Notes: a model not told the origin generated them from the letters alone. A stretch of DNA of 64,000 nucleotides from Vasconcelosia minhoensis LEGE 07310 (GCF_015207255.1 NZ_JADEXG010000011.1:1-64000), one strand, 5' to 3'. Counted from the stretch's first letter, positions 53,217 through 63,989 are shown. A program made the numbers and translations.

Positions 53217-53480
53217 ATGGATATTAAGCTTATCAATATCGGATTCGGCAACATTGTCGCAGCCAATCGGGTCGTCGCGATCGTTAGCCCCGAGTCAGCT
53301 CCGATCAAGCGCATCGTCTCAGACGCCCGAGAGCGTGGCCAGCTGGTAGACGCCACCTACGGACGCCGCACCCGGGCGGTGATGATTACCGACTCTGGCC
53401 ACATCATTCTGTCGGCGATTCAGCCGGAGACGGTCGCCAATCGCTTTGTAGCCCAGAAGGAGTTTGCCGCAGAAGCCTGA
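53217..53480 (+). CDS. remA: RemA-family (DUF370) protein
   Basis: An 87-residue protein of the RemA family; in Bacillus RemA is a DNA-binding activator of extracellular matrix genes. The sequence [71 protein letters not shown] matches closely. Matrix control in cyanobacteria is not established. I chose ATG 53217 over GTG 53205 on family alignment. It lies 98 bp before sufE. Confidence 0.93.
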   Translation: MDIKLINIGFGNIVAANRVVAIVSPESAPIKRIVSDARERGQLVDATYGRRTRAVMITDSGHIILSAIQPETVANRFVAQKEFAAEA

Positions 53481-53578
53481 GTCGGTACGGGTCAATCTAG
53501 AACTCAGCCAGATGAGGAGACTACAATAGGCATGGTCGCTCTCAGCGTCCAGCCCTTGTCACCCGTCTACAAGATCCC

Positions 53579-54034
53579 ATGTCCGATTCGTCTCGCCCCG
53601 CCAAGCTCGACAAAATCGTCAGGCGTTTTCAACGCATCACCGATCCCAAGCGCCGCTACGAACAGCTGCTGTGGTACGCCAAACGGCTAGACGATTTTCC
53701 CACCGCTGAGAAAACCCCTGAGAACAAGGTGCCGGGCTGTGTCTCGCAGGTCTATATCACCGCTGCGCTGACAGACGGCAAAGTCGATTTTCAGGGCGAC
53801 TCCGATGCGTTGATCACTAAAGGGTTAGTCGCCCTACTGATCGACGCCCTGAGCGACCTGACCCCTGCCGAGGTGGTTCGCCTGTCGCCCGACTTTATCC
53901 AGGAGACCCAGCTCGACGTCAGCCTGACGCCCTCCCGCGCCAACGGGTTCTATAACATTTTCAAGACGATGCAAAAAAAGGTGCTACCCTTTCTCTCAGA
54001 CTCGCAACCTGAAACTGCCAGCATTGAAGGCTGA
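53579..54034 (+). CDS. sufE: Sulfur acceptor protein SufE
   Basis: SufE accepts persulfide sulfur from the cysteine desulfurase SufS and activates it for iron-sulfur cluster assembly. The 151-residue protein has YEQLLWYAKRLDDFP and the active-site Cys in NKVPGCVSQVYI (about residue 58), then VDFQGDSDALITKGLVALLI, all typical. It lies 9 bp before the PuuE-like gene, so co-transcription is likely. sufS and sufBCD are not nearby. Confidence 0.93.
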   Translation: MSDSSRPAKLDKIVRRFQRITDPKRRYEQLLWYAKRLDDFPTAEKTPENKVPGCVSQVYITAALTDGKVDFQGDSDALITKGLVALLIDALSDLTPAEVVRLSPDFIQETQLDVSLTPSRANGFYNIFKTMQKKVLPFLSDSQPETASIEG

Positions 54035-54043
54035 GAGAACTGG

Positions 54044-54946
54044 ATGGACTACCCCAGAGACCTGATTGGCTATGGCCGCAAGCCGCCCGACCCGAAATGG
54101 CCTGAGGGAGCCCGCCTGGCCCTCCAGTTTGTGATCAACTACGAAGAGGGTGGAGAAAACTGCATTCTGCATGGCGACCCGGCCTCGGAAGCCTTTTTGT
54201 CAGAGAGCGTCGGGGCGGAGCCGCTGTACGGCGTGCGCAATCTAAACATGGAGTCGATGTACGAGTACGGCAGCCGGGCCGGATTCTGGCGGCTGCATCG
54301 GCTATTTACCGAGCGGCAGCTGCCGGTGACGGTGTTTGCGGTCGCCATGGCAATGGAGCGAAATCCGGCCGCGATCGCGGCCATGGTCGAAGCCGACTGG
54401 GAAATCGCTAGCCACGGCTACCGCTGGATTGATTATCAGTACGTCGGCGCCGAAACCGAGCAGGCCCATATTCAGCAGGCCGTTGAAATTCATACTCGGG
54501 TCGCGGGTAGCCGACCGCTGGGCTTTTATCAGGGCCGGGTCAGCTCCCATACGCGATATCTCGTCGTTGCCGAGGGTGGCTTTCTCTACGACTCCGACAG
54601 CTACGCTGACGACCTGCCCTACTGGGCTCCTGGCTTTGAGCAGCCGCACCTGACTATTCCCTACACCCTGGACAATAACGATATGCGGTTCGCCACCGTT
54701 CAGGGATTCAACTCCGGCGATCAGTTTTTTGCCTACCTGCGCGACGCCTTTGATACCCTCTATGCCGAAGGGGCTGACGCACCGAAGATGATGAGCGTCG
54801 GCCTGCACTGCCGCTTAGTCGGCCATCCGGGTCGGACGGCGGCCCTGGCTCGTTTTTTAGACTATGTGCAGCAGCATGAGGCCGTCTGGGTTTGCCGCCG
54901 CGTCGATATTGCCCGTCACTGGTACGAGCATCATGCCCTGAGCTGA
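54044..54946 (+). CDS. puuE: Putative allantoinase PuuE (polysaccharide deacetylase fold)
   Basis: A 300-residue NodB-fold protein. YPRDLIGYGRKPPDPKWPEGARLALQFVINYEEGGENCILHGD is the hallmark of PuuE, a cofactor-independent allantoinase that hydrolyses allantoin. Later blocks are NLNMESMYEYGSRAGFWRLHRLF, EIASHGYRWIDYQ (metal-site His) and HCRLVGHPGRTAAL. No other purine-degradation gene is in the window, so an alternative deacetylase-like activity remains possible. It shares a likely transcript with sufE. Confidence 0.88.
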   Translation: MDYPRDLIGYGRKPPDPKWPEGARLALQFVINYEEGGENCILHGDPASEAFLSESVGAEPLYGVRNLNMESMYEYGSRAGFWRLHRLFTERQLPVTVFAVAMAMERNPAAIAAMVEADWEIASHGYRWIDYQYVGAETEQAHIQQAVEIHTRVAGSRPLGFYQGRVSSHTRYLVVAEGGFLYDSDSYADDLPYWAPGFEQPHLTIPYTLDNNDMRFATVQGFNSGDQFFAYLRDAFDTLYAEGADAPKMMSVGLHCRLVGHPGRTAALARFLDYVQQHEAVWVCRRVDIARHWYEHHALS

Positions 54947-55009
54947 CGGAAACGGGGTTATCCTCACATCCCGTAGCGGCTGAGCAGGCGAACTTCAGAT
55001 TACACAAAA

Positions 55010-55049
55010 TTTCCCCGGGCTCGCTCTATATAAAGCCAGCCCGGGGAAA
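55010..55049 (-). terminator. Terminator of the transketolase gene
   Basis: TTTCCCCGGGCT (55010-55021) and AGCCCGGGGAAA (55038-55049) form a perfect 12-bp stem with a 16-nt loop. Read on the minus strand it follows the transketolase stop by about 25 bp and continues into TTTTGTG, a short T tract. It probably also ends rightward transcription from puuE. Confidence 0.75.
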
Positions 55050-55073
55050 ACGGCGACGGCTAGTATCAGCCTG

Positions 55074-57080
55074 CTAGCCTAGCAGCGCCTTGGCTTTGGT
55101 CACGACATTGTCTACCGTATAGCCAAATTTCTCTAACACAAGGCCGCCGGGGGCTGACGCGCCGAAGGTCTCAACGCTAAGCATATCGCCCTCCGCACCG
55201 TAGTAGCGGCACCAGCCGAAGCTGGAAGCTGCTTCCACAGCCAGACGCTTGGTAACGGCCTTGGGCAGAACTGACTCTTTGTAGTCGGCACTCTGGGCTT
55301 CGAAGAGTTCCCAGCACGGCATGGAAACGACCCGCACCTTTTTGCCCTCTGAACGCAGTTTTTCGGCGGCCTCAACGCAGAGGTGAACTTCGCTGCCGGT
55401 GCCAATCAGGATTAGGTCAGGTGTACCGTCGCTGTCGGAAAGCACGTAGGCCCCCTTGGCGACGTTTTCGATGGAGGTGCCGTCTAGATTGGGCAGGCCC
55501 TGCCGGGAGAAGGCCATCAGCGTGGGGGTCTTGCGGCTCTCAACGGCAATCTTGTAAGCCCCAGAGGTCTCATTCCCGTCAGCGGGACGAATCACGTAGA
55601 GATTGGGAATCGCCCGCAGCGCAGCCAGGGTCTCAACCGGCTGGTGGGTGGGGCCGTCTTCACCTAGACCAATCGAGTCGTGGGTCATGACGTAGATCAC
55701 GCCCGCTTTAGAAAGCGCCGCCAGACGAATTGCACCGCGCATGTAGTCCGTAAAGACCAAGAAGGTCGCACAGTACACCAGCAGGCCCGGGTTGTGCATG
55801 GTCATGCCGTTGCAGATTGCACCCATGCCGTGCTCCCGCACGCCGAAGTGAATATTACGATTTTCATAACCGCCCTTCTGGAAGGTGCCTGAGCACTCCA
55901 ACTCGGTCAGGTTGGAATGGGTCAGGTCAGCAGAGCCGCCGAGCAGCTCCGGCAGCACCTCAGCCAGGGCGTTGAGCGTGGCTTCAGAATTTTTTCGGGT
56001 CGCTAGCTTTTTATCCTCGGGCGTATAGGTCGGCAGTGCCTTTTCCCAGCCCTCGGGCAGCTTACCCGCCAGCAGCCGCTCGAACTCAGCCGCTTCATCG
56101 GCATACTTCGTCCGATAGGTGGCCAGGGCCTCTTCCCACTCGGCTTCGTAGCTGGCCCCGCGGTCAACCGCCTGACGGAACCGGGAGAGCGCATCATCCG
56201 GAATTTCAAAGGGCTCGTAGGACCAGTCCAGATTTTCACGGGTGGCCTTGACTTCATCAGTTCCCAGGGCGGCGCCGTGGATGCCGCCGGTATTGGCCTT
56301 ATTGGGCGAGCCGTAGCCAATAATGGTGGTGACCTTAATCATGGTGGGGCGGTCGGTGACCTTTTTCGCTTCTTCGATGGCGGCCGCGATCGCGTCCAAA
56401 TCCCCATTCCCATCTTCCACGTGCAGCACGTGCCAGCCGTAGGCTTCAAACCGCTTGCTGACGTCTTCGGTAAAGGCAATGTCGGTCGAGCCGTCAATGG
56501 AAATGTGGTTATCGTCGTAGAAGGCAATCAGCTTGCCCAGCCCCAGGTGACCGGCCAGCGAGCAGGCTTCGCCCGACACGCCCTCCATATTGCAGCCGTC
56601 GCCCAGGATGACGTAGGTGTAGTGATCGACTAGCGTACAGTCGGGCTTGTTGAACCGGGCAGCCAAATGCGCTTCAGCCATCGCCAGCCCAACGCCGTTG
56701 CAGATCCCCTGACCCAGCGGTCCGGTGGTCACTTCGATGCCCTCGGTCTCAAAATTCTCCGGGTGGCCCGGCGCGTGGGAGCCCCACTGCCGGAACGACT
56801 TAATGTCGTCCATGCTGACGCTGTCATAGCCGGTCAGGTACATCAGGGCGTACTGCAACATACAGCCGTGCCCCGCCGAGAGGACAAAGCGATCGCGGTT
56901 AAACCACTTGGGATTCTTCGGGTTGTAGCGCATGAAGCGGTCCCACAGCACGAAGGCCATAGGGGCAGCGCCCATGGGCAAACCGGGATGCCCCGACTTC
57001 GCCTTTTCGACGGCATCCACCGCCAAAAATCGAATTGAGTTAATGCACAGGGCTTCAAGGGATTGGGTTGCGACAGCCAT
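55074..57080 (-). CDS. tkt: Transketolase
   Basis: A thiamine-diphosphate enzyme of the Calvin-Benson cycle and pentose phosphate pathway. The 668-residue protein has the N-terminal pyrophosphate-binding part ([30 protein letters not shown]), [38 protein letters not shown] for TPP and metal binding, a pyrimidine-binding domain (about 350-525, with [15 protein letters not shown]) and a C-terminal domain. Full length and all TPP residues are kept. Divergent spacing from fabF upstream is 206 bp and carries its promoter. Confidence 0.97.
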   Translation of the reverse strand: MAVATQSLEALCINSIRFLAVDAVEKAKSGHPGLPMGAAPMAFVLWDRFMRYNPKNPKWFNRDRFVLSAGHGCMLQYALMYLTGYDSVSMDDIKSFRQWGSHAPGHPENFETEGIEVTTGPLGQGICNGVGLAMAEAHLAARFNKPDCTLVDHYTYVILGDGCNMEGVSGEACSLAGHLGLGKLIAFYDDNHISIDGSTDIAFTEDVSKRFEAYGWHVLHVEDGNGDLDAIAAAIEEAKKVTDRPTMIKVTTIIGYGSPNKANTGGIHGAALGTDEVKATRENLDWSYEPFEIPDDALSRFRQAVDRGASYEAEWEEALATYRTKYADEAAEFERLLAGKLPEGWEKALPTYTPEDKKLATRKNSEATLNALAEVLPELLGGSADLTHSNLTELECSGTFQKGGYENRNIHFGVREHGMGAICNGMTMHNPGLLVYCATFLVFTDYMRGAIRLAALSKAGVIYVMTHDSIGLGEDGPTHQPVETLAALRAIPNLYVIRPADGNETSGAYKIAVESRKTPTLMAFSRQGLPNLDGTSIENVAKGAYVLSDSDGTPDLILIGTGSEVHLCVEAAEKLRSEGKKVRVVSMPCWELFEAQSADYKESVLPKAVTKRLAVEAASSFGWCRYYGAEGDMLSVETFGASAPGGLVLEKFGYTVDNVVTKAKALLG

Positions 57081-57286
57081 AGTCTCTCTGGTTAATTAGC
57101 GTTTACGGGGTAGCAAAAGGGGCGTCTCCCCTTCTGATATCAGACAGGATCTAAATTTAGATTAAGCGTGTCTCATCGGCTCACACTTCACTACTAAGTT
57201 AATACACTTAAGTCAATGCACTAGAATTAACGCCCGGTTAATTTGTCAGGCTATTGGCCAATCAACTATTTAGCTAGCGTAAACCG

Positions 57287-58540
57287 CTACGAGTCATACT
57301 TTCGAAACGCTAGCGTGACGTTGTGTCCGCCAAAGCCAAAGGAGTTGGACAGCGCTACCTGCAGCGCCTGCTGCCGACTCTGATTCGGCACGTAGTCCAG
57401 GTCGCACTCAGGATCGGGGTTCTCCAAATTGACGGTCGGTGGAATCTGGCCTTGGGCGATTGCCATCGCCGAAGCGACGGCTTCAATCCCCCCCGCACCG
57501 CCGAGTAGGTGCCCAGTCATCGACTTGGTGGAGCTGACCGCAATCTGGTAGGCATGATCGCCCAAAGCCGTCTTAATCGCCTGGGTTTCATTCGGGTCGT
57601 TGACCGCGGTACTGGTGCCATGGGCATTGATATAGCTCACCTGGCTGGGGGAAAGGCCAGCGTCTTTTAGCGCCATCTGCATGGCCCGGGCCGCGCCCTC
57701 GCCGCCGGGGACGATGGCGGTCATGTGGTAGGCGTCGCAGGTCATGCCGTAGCCGACAATCTCAGCGTAGATTCGGGCACCGCGGCTGAGCGCATGCTCG
57801 AGTTCTTCAATCAGCAAGATGCCGCTGCCTTCGCCCAGGACGAAGCCGTCGCGATCGCGGTCGAACGGGCGGCTGGCCCGGCTGGGCTCGTGATTGCGGG
57901 TAGAGACAGCGCGGGCCGAGGAAAACCCCGCGATCGCCAGCGGCGTCACCGCCGACTCCGTGCCGCCACAGATCATCGCTTGGGCATAGCCCTGCTGCAC
58001 CAGCCGAAAGGCGTCGCCGATAGCGTTGGAACCGGCCGCGCAGGCGGTCACCGGGCAAGAATTTGGCCCTTTAGCACCGGTGTGAATCGCCGTCAGCCCG
58101 GCGGCCATATTGGCGATCATCATCGGCACCATGAAGGGGCTACAGCGGCTGGGACCGCGATTGAGGTAGATTTCCTGCTGGTCTTCCATCACCTTCAGGC
58201 CGCCGACGCCGGTGCCAATCATGACGCCAACCTGCTCGGCATTCAGGGCGGTAATGTCGAACTGGGCATCGGCCAGAGCCTGCTTGCTAGCCGCGATCGC
58301 AAACTGGGCAAAGCGATCCATCCGCTTGGCCTCCTTACGATCGACATAGTCCAGCGGGTCAAAATCCTTAACTTCACCCGCAATCTGACAGGCATGTTGA
58401 GACGCATCGAAGGCCGTGATTGAGCCAATGCCGTTGCGACCGCCGAGCAGACCCTGCCAATAGTCATCCAGGGTGTTGCCAAGGGGCGTGACAGCACCCA
58501 TACCGGTGATCACAACACGTTTTTTCTCTATATTTGTCAT
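57287..58540 (-). CDS. fabF: 3-oxoacyl-ACP synthase II (FabF)
   Basis: FabF elongates acyl-ACP in type II fatty acid synthesis. The 417-residue thiolase-fold protein has the catalytic Cys in VTACAAGSNAIG and the two His residues in INAHGTSTAVND and KSMTGHLLGGAG, plus Lys in the same block. The C-terminus LSNSFGFGGHNVTLAFRKYD is typical. It lies 84 bp downstream of acpP, the usual order, and supplies the chain-extension step for ACP-bound substrates. Confidence 0.97.
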   Translation of the reverse strand: MTNIEKKRVVITGMGAVTPLGNTLDDYWQGLLGGRNGIGSITAFDASQHACQIAGEVKDFDPLDYVDRKEAKRMDRFAQFAIAASKQALADAQFDITALNAEQVGVMIGTGVGGLKVMEDQQEIYLNRGPSRCSPFMVPMMIANMAAGLTAIHTGAKGPNSCPVTACAAGSNAIGDAFRLVQQGYAQAMICGGTESAVTPLAIAGFSSARAVSTRNHEPSRASRPFDRDRDGFVLGEGSGILLIEELEHALSRGARIYAEIVGYGMTCDAYHMTAIVPGGEGAARAMQMALKDAGLSPSQVSYINAHGTSTAVNDPNETQAIKTALGDHAYQIAVSSTKSMTGHLLGGAGGIEAVASAMAIAQGQIPPTVNLENPDPECDLDYVPNQSRQQALQVALSNSFGFGGHNVTLAFRKYDS

Positions 58541-58624
58541 GATTTTCTCAACGCGGGACGACTAGCCCCCAAACTGCTTAAGCGATTAAAACCTGCCTGC
58601 CAGATTCGAGCGGGCGACAGAAAT

Positions 58625-58870
58625 TTAGGCAGCCGCTTTCTCTTTGATAAAGTCAACCGCAGCTTGAACGGTACCAATGCCCTCAGCCGCCTCATCGGGA
58701 ATTTCAATATCAAATTCCTCTTCTAGCGCCATCACTAGCTCAACGGTGTCTAGGGAATCGGCACCGAGATCGTTGGCAAAGCTCGCTTCGGGTTTAACTT
58801 CGGCTTCGTCTACGCCGAGCTGCTCAGCCACGATTTTTTTAACTTTTTCAAAGATGTCGTCTTGGCTCAT
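58625..58870 (-). CDS. acpP: Acyl carrier protein
   Basis: An 81-residue acidic four-helix carrier that holds the growing acyl chain on phosphopantetheine. The attachment Ser lies in [22 protein letters not shown], the universal ACP motif, and the ends [21 protein letters not shown] are regular. It is the first gene of the acpP-fabF unit. Divergent from psaC across 424 bp. Confidence 0.98.
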   Translation of the reverse strand: MSQDDIFEKVKKIVAEQLGVDEAEVKPEASFANDLGADSLDTVELVMALEEEFDIEIPDEAAEGIGTVQAAVDFIKEKAAA

Positions 58871-59540
<670 letters not shown>

Positions 59541-59559
59541 ACAGCGGCCCGGTTTACCC

Positions 59560-59615
59560 AAATCAAACAAACAAAGCCCGATTTCGTCAAACTGAAATCG
59601 GGCTTTGTTTGATTT
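59560..59615 (+). terminator. Strong terminator after psaC
   Basis: AAATCAAACAAA-CAAA-GCCCGATTTC (59560-59585) pairs with GAAATCGGGCTTTGTTTGATTT (starting 59594) as a 22-bp stem with one 4-nt bulge and an 8-nt loop, followed by AATTTTTATTTTG. The long stem with T-rich tail fits a highly expressed single gene. Confidence 0.9.
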
Positions 59616-59729
59616 AATTTTTATTTTGTTTATTTTTATTTAAAGCCAAATTAAAACCAAAAATCGAGCTGAATCCAATAGCCGCGTAGGCAAGGAGACC
59701 CGGCCCACTACCCCTAACACCCAAGGTAA

Positions 59730-59750
59730 GGGCCGGTTTCAAACCGGCCC
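59730..59750. repeat. GC-rich hairpin repeat
   Basis: GGGCCGGTT (59730-59738) and AACCGGCCC (59742-59750) form a 9-bp stem with a TCA loop between psaC and ftsX. It has no T tract on either strand. Short GC hairpins of this kind are often dispersed in cyanobacterial genomes. Confidence 0.55.
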
Positions 59751-59769
59751 CAACGATCGCGTTTACCCC

Positions 59770-60669
59770 CTACCGCAGCGCCAGCTTCCGCACTGCGATC
59801 AAACTTCCCCCCAGCCCCACCGCGCTACCCAGGGCAAACAGAGACAGCGGCAGCAGTAAAATTTGCCCTAAGCTCAGCTGCAGGCTGTCAGCCAGAAACT
59901 GCACCAGGTCAGGCGGTTGGGCGGCCAAATGATGCAGAAACTGCTGAATGCTCAGCAGCAGTCCCCAGGCGACGGCAGCCCCGGCCAGGCCAAAGGCCGC
60001 CCCCTGAAGCAAAAAAGGCAGATAAATCCATAGGCTGGTCGCCCCGACCAGCTGCATTACCTCAATCTCCTGCCGCCGGGCCATCACAATCAGACGGATG
60101 GTCGTCGTAATCACGGCTGCCGCCGTCAGGCTCAATACGCTAACGATGCCCAGACTGAGCCAGCGCAGCCCCTGGTGCAGCTCACTCAGCCGCTGAATCG
60201 CTTCGGTGACATAGCGGACTTCGCTGACGCTGGGGATGCCTTCTAGCTGCTGCGCCAGCTGAGGCACTGCGTCAGCCGTTCGGGCCTTGACCCGGAGCTC
60301 ATCGGTCAGCGGATTGCCGTTTAGCTGCTGGGCGGCACCAGCCACATCAGTCATCCCCAGCTCTTCGGTTAGCCGCTGCCAGGCTACTTCTTTGGAAACC
60401 GGCGTTACCTGGGTGACCGTTGGCAGAGCTTGAATCGGCTCAACCAGGCTGGTCGCATCGATGCCGCTGTCGAGGTAGACCGAAATCACCAGCTGGCTGC
60501 CAAAGTGGTTGAGCAGCCCCTCAATCTGCCAGGTGGTTTGCAGACTGATGCCAAATAAAAATAGTAGGACCGTCATCGTACTGACCGCAGCCCAGTTCAT
60601 CCAGCCGCCGCGGCGAATGCCGATCGCGGTTTCTCGCAGCAGATAGGCTGCCTGGCTAAGATTTAGCAT
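59770..60669 (-). CDS. ftsX: FtsX-family cell division permease
   Basis: FtsX pairs with the ATPase FtsE at the septum and activates cell-wall hydrolases. The 299-residue protein has an N-terminal helix (AVSTMTVLLFLFGISLQ), a periplasmic domain (about 50-160), and three C-terminal helices including MARRQEIEVMQLVGATSLWIYLPFLLQGAAFGLAGA, the conserved FtsX block. I chose the ATG at 60669; the frame is open to 60708. ftsE is not adjacent, which is common in cyanobacteria. Confidence 0.92.
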   Translation of the reverse strand: MLNLSQAAYLLRETAIGIRRGGWMNWAAVSTMTVLLFLFGISLQTTWQIEGLLNHFGSQLVISVYLDSGIDATSLVEPIQALPTVTQVTPVSKEVAWQRLTEELGMTDVAGAAQQLNGNPLTDELRVKARTADAVPQLAQQLEGIPSVSEVRYVTEAIQRLSELHQGLRWLSLGIVSVLSLTAAAVITTTIRLIVMARRQEIEVMQLVGATSLWIYLPFLLQGAAFGLAGAAVAWGLLLSIQQFLHHLAAQPPDLVQFLADSLQLSLGQILLLPLSLFALGSAVGLGGSLIAVRKLALR

Positions 60670-60899
60670 AGTCGCCTCGCCCGCGATCGCGGCTGATAAA
60701 ATTCCCAAGCCTAGAAAGCCCTAAACCTTGAAAGCTCTAAACCCAGAAGAATAAGCAAGATTGCCGGAATTGGAATCGGGGTTTGTGCGGAAAACAGTGG
60801 GAATTCCCGAAACGGAGTGGGCTAAATTGGCCCGCGATCGCAGAGGCTGTCTTGCTAGGATAGAGAGACAGTATTGGATGACCTACTCAAGATTGCTCT

Positions 60900-61463
60900 A
60901 TGGCCGCTGCGATTGAAGTCGAAAAGAAAAAGCTAAAGCAGCCCCCGCTGGCTCTGCACTACCTGGGCGATCGCGTCCTGCGTCAGCCCGCCAAGCGGAT
61001 TGCTAAAGTAGACGGCGACATCCGCGAGCTGGCCCGGAAGATGCTGCAAACCATGTACAGCGAGGATGGAATCGGGCTGGCCGCGCCCCAGGTCGCAGTC
61101 AACAAGCAGATGCTGGTGGTAGATCCCGACCCCGAAGACGCGGCAACTCCGGCGCTGGTGCTGATCAATCCCAAAATTGTGCGCGCCAGCAAAGAAATCT
61201 GCACCGGCCAGGAAGGCTGCCTAAGCATTCCCGGCGTCTACCTAGACGTGGTGCGCCCAGCCGCGATTGAAGTCAGCTTTAAGGATGAAACCGGGCGGCC
61301 GCAAAAGATTTCGGCCAGCGATCTGCTGGCCCGCGTGATTCAACATGAGATGGATCACCTCAACGGCATTATGTTTGTCGATCGGGTTGAAAATGCGCTG
61401 GCGCTCAACCAGGAATTGCAAAAGGGCGGCTTTTCTGCCAAAGATGTTAATAAGATTGCCTAG
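60900..61463 (+). CDS. def: Peptide deformylase
   Basis: This metalloenzyme removes the N-terminal formyl group from new proteins. The 187-residue protein has all three motifs: GIGLAAPQV, EGCLSIPGV (metal-ligand Cys) and QHEMDHLNG (two ligand His and catalytic Glu). Longer than the E. coli enzyme by an N-terminal basic stretch and a C-terminal tail (NQELQKGGFSAKDVNKI). Followed after 60 bp by a small membrane protein gene. Confidence 0.97.
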   Translation: MAAAIEVEKKKLKQPPLALHYLGDRVLRQPAKRIAKVDGDIRELARKMLQTMYSEDGIGLAAPQVAVNKQMLVVDPDPEDAATPALVLINPKIVRASKEICTGQEGCLSIPGVYLDVVRPAAIEVSFKDETGRPQKISASDLLARVIQHEMDHLNGIMFVDRVENALALNQELQKGGFSAKDVNKIA

Positions 61464-61523
61464 TCGCGATCGCGTCTGCTATTCGGCCTAACCATTGGCC
61501 TGTCCTAATCCCTGGAGCCGCCC

Positions 61524-61721
61524 GTGACCCCTAAAAGTGGTGCCTTTTTAGCCGTTTCCTGCATTGCCGGGATTGCCGCCGTCGGCTCGATTTTTGAACT
61601 GTCGTCGGGGCAGCCCGACTGGGGGATGCTGCCGACTAGCCTCGTCCTAGGGCTGAGCATTCCGCTGGGAGTCGCCGCCTTTGTCGCCGCGGTCAAAGAC
61701 GCCCGGGCCAATCAGCAGTAG
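61524..61721 (+). CDS. Small two-helix membrane protein
   Basis: A 65-residue protein with two hydrophobic segments (FLAVSCIAGIAAVGSIFEL and TSLVLGLSIPLGVAAFVAAV) separated by a short SGQPDWGM turn, then a polar tail KDARANQQ. It starts at GTG with GGAG about 8 nt upstream. I do not recognise a family. It follows def on the same strand and may share its transcript. Coding status rests on the ribosome site, base use and length. Confidence 0.65.
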   Translation: MTPKSGAFLAVSCIAGIAAVGSIFELSSGQPDWGMLPTSLVLGLSIPLGVAAFVAAVKDARANQQ

Positions 61722-61730
61722 CGGCTAACG

Positions 61731-63989
61731 CTATTCTTTTTCGAGCATTTCAGAAAAGTCGAGATTCTCTGAGGCCAGCACGAAGACAGTGGGGGGCAAG
61801 CTACTCGTCCGAGCCTGTAACGACTGGTAGTAGCTGGCAAAATCATCATCGGGCGCAGCCAGCCCCAAAAATACGATATCGGCAGAGGCCGAAGATTCTT
61901 GCAAAATATCATCAAAGGAACGATCCTCTGCCAGAATCACCTGAGACTTGGCGCCGATTCGCAGCCGGTCGGCTAGATTGTCAAGGTTGGCATGGGCTGC
62001 CTCGGCTGCCGCATCGTTGTGGACCACCAGCTTGACGCAAATTTCAGTATTCGAGCGCCAGCGTCGGCTGGTTCGCAGCAGGTAGGCCAGAATCAGCATC
62101 AGGCCGCCGTTGGACTGAAGACCGCCCCACCAGACATCAATTCGCTTTTTAGGGCTGCGCAAGCCAAAGAAGGGCAGTGCCCTTTCGTCGGGCTGTTCGG
62201 GTGGGTCGTCGCGGTAAATTACCACGTTGCGCTTAGCCTGGTGACATTTGGCAATAATGCTGCAATAGCGCTCGATGCTTTCGGGATCAGAGGTTTCGGT
62301 ATCGCCCAGCAAGACCGTATTCGGGACCAGCGGGCCGATGCCGTAAGCTTCAACCAGCCGCTCCGCTCCGGCATAGGGGTTTTCGGCGGTAATCAGCTTA
62401 ACAAAGGCGCGAATGCCGTGGCGTTTGAGATAGTCGCTGATCGTATCTTCCATCGCATCCTGCTGGGCAATGCTGCGAGAGCCGCTGGGCAAGACGCTGG
62501 CGATGGTAATCAGACCGCGATTGTGGCTGAGCGCCCGGGCCAGCTCAATCAGATGCCAGCGCTTCGTCGGCGCGCCCGAGAGCACCAGCAGATGTGGCCG
62601 CCAGTTCTTGGCATCGAGGCTCTCATCAATATTTAGCAGGCCGGTCTGCACCAGGGTCAGCCACATGCCCTGGCGAACGTCGCCCCAGGTGCTCTGAATC
62701 TCCTGGCGCTCTAGCCAGATATAGATACCCAGCACGATCACGGCGGCGGCGATGGTGGCTACGGCGTTGATGAAGAACATAATGCCGATGCAGGCTACTG
62801 CGCCCAGCACCGACAGCGACCAGTGCACCTTAAACGTGGGTCGGAAAGACGGACTTTGTAGGAAGCCCTCAATCCCAGCGGCGACATTCAGCACCATATA
62901 GGTGGTCAGGAAAAACATCGTCAGGACGGGCGCGATCGCGTTCAAGTCACCCACGCCCACCACGGCCAGGGCCAGCCCCAGCGTAAACAGGGTGCCCAGT
63001 CGCGGCTCATCCGTCGGGCCGTGACCGTTCCCCATCCAGCGCAGCCAGCGGGGCAGAATGCCGTCCCGGGCCAGGGCCTGTAGAACTCGTGGAGCGCCTA
63101 GAATGCTGCCGATGGCGCTGGATAGAGTCGCGCCCCACACGCCGAGTAAAACGGAGTCGCCCCAGAGCGCAATCCGCCGCATCACCAGCGGGTCGGCGAT
63201 CAGCGCGTCGGGATTGTCCCGGGTGTAGTACACCAGGAAAAAGGGAATGACCATATAGATCACGTAGCCCACCCCGACGGCGGCCAGGGTACCTTTGGGA
63301 ATTGACCGCACCGGATCCTTCAGATCGCCCGACATATTCACCCCGGCCATGATCCCGGTCACCGCCGGGAAAAATACCGCCAGCACCGGCCCAAACCCCA
63401 GCGGCTCCTCAGCTGGGGGAATATCGGTTGACGCTGGCACAACCTGATGGCCAAACACCAGGCAAATTAAGGACAGCGCGATTGCGGCCATAATCACGTA
63501 CTGGGCCTTGATCGCAAAGTCGGCAGACATCAGCGCCAGCGCCGTGACCAGCACGGTGGTAATCAGCGCCACCAGCGTTAAATTCAGGCCCGGAAAAATG
63601 CGATTGACGCTTTCGGCAAAGCCGATGGTGTAGAGCGCTACCGACAGCGCCTGGGCGAAATACAGCGGAATGCCCACCGCGCCGCCGGTCTCGATTCCCA
63701 GCGAGCGGCTGATCATATAGTAGGCGCCACCGGCCCGCACCACCTGATCGGTGGCGATGGCGCTAATCGAAAGGCTGGTCAGCAGCGTAATCGCGGTCGA
63801 AATGGTGACGATTAGCATCGCCTGCCAGAGCCCGACGTTGCCTACAACCCAGCCAAACCGGAGGTACATAATCACCCCCAGAATGGTCAGAATTGACGGC
63901 GTAAAGACGCCTCCAAACGTTCCTAAGCCAACGGCTTCTTCGTTCTGCTGGACCACAGCTGCGGTTTTCTCAGATTGATTTGAGGCCAT
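61731..63989 (-). CDS. SLC12/APC-family cation-chloride or amino acid permease
   Basis: A 752-residue membrane protein of the APC superfamily, closest in layout to SLC12-type Na/K/Cl cotransporters. The membrane half (about 25-450) has a dozen hydrophobic segments, beginning GLGTFGGVFTPSILTILGVIMYLRFGWVVG, with VRAGGAYYMISRSLG and FAVFFPAVTGIMAGVNMSGDLKDP as conserved blocks. The C-terminal 300 residues are cytoplasmic, resembling the SLC12 tail, with LVLSGAPTKRWHLIELARAL. Transport ions cannot be read from sequence. The start is 11 bp from the right edge, so nothing is known of its upstream neighbour. Confidence 0.85.
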   Translation of the reverse strand: MASNQSEKTAAVVQQNEEAVGLGTFGGVFTPSILTILGVIMYLRFGWVVGNVGLWQAMLIVTISTAITLLTSLSISAIATDQVVRAGGAYYMISRSLGIETGGAVGIPLYFAQALSVALYTIGFAESVNRIFPGLNLTLVALITTVLVTALALMSADFAIKAQYVIMAAIALSLICLVFGHQVVPASTDIPPAEEPLGFGPVLAVFFPAVTGIMAGVNMSGDLKDPVRSIPKGTLAAVGVGYVIYMVIPFFLVYYTRDNPDALIADPLVMRRIALWGDSVLLGVWGATLSSAIGSILGAPRVLQALARDGILPRWLRWMGNGHGPTDEPRLGTLFTLGLALAVVGVGDLNAIAPVLTMFFLTTYMVLNVAAGIEGFLQSPSFRPTFKVHWSLSVLGAVACIGIMFFINAVATIAAAVIVLGIYIWLERQEIQSTWGDVRQGMWLTLVQTGLLNIDESLDAKNWRPHLLVLSGAPTKRWHLIELARALSHNRGLITIASVLPSGSRSIAQQDAMEDTISDYLKRHGIRAFVKLITAENPYAGAERLVEAYGIGPLVPNTVLLGDTETSDPESIERYCSIIAKCHQAKRNVVIYRDDPPEQPDERALPFFGLRSPKKRIDVWWGGLQSNGGLMLILAYLLRTSRRWRSNTEICVKLVVHNDAAAEAAHANLDNLADRLRIGAKSQVILAEDRSFDDILQESSASADIVFLGLAAPDDDFASYYQSLQARTSSLPPTVFVLASENLDFSEMLEKE

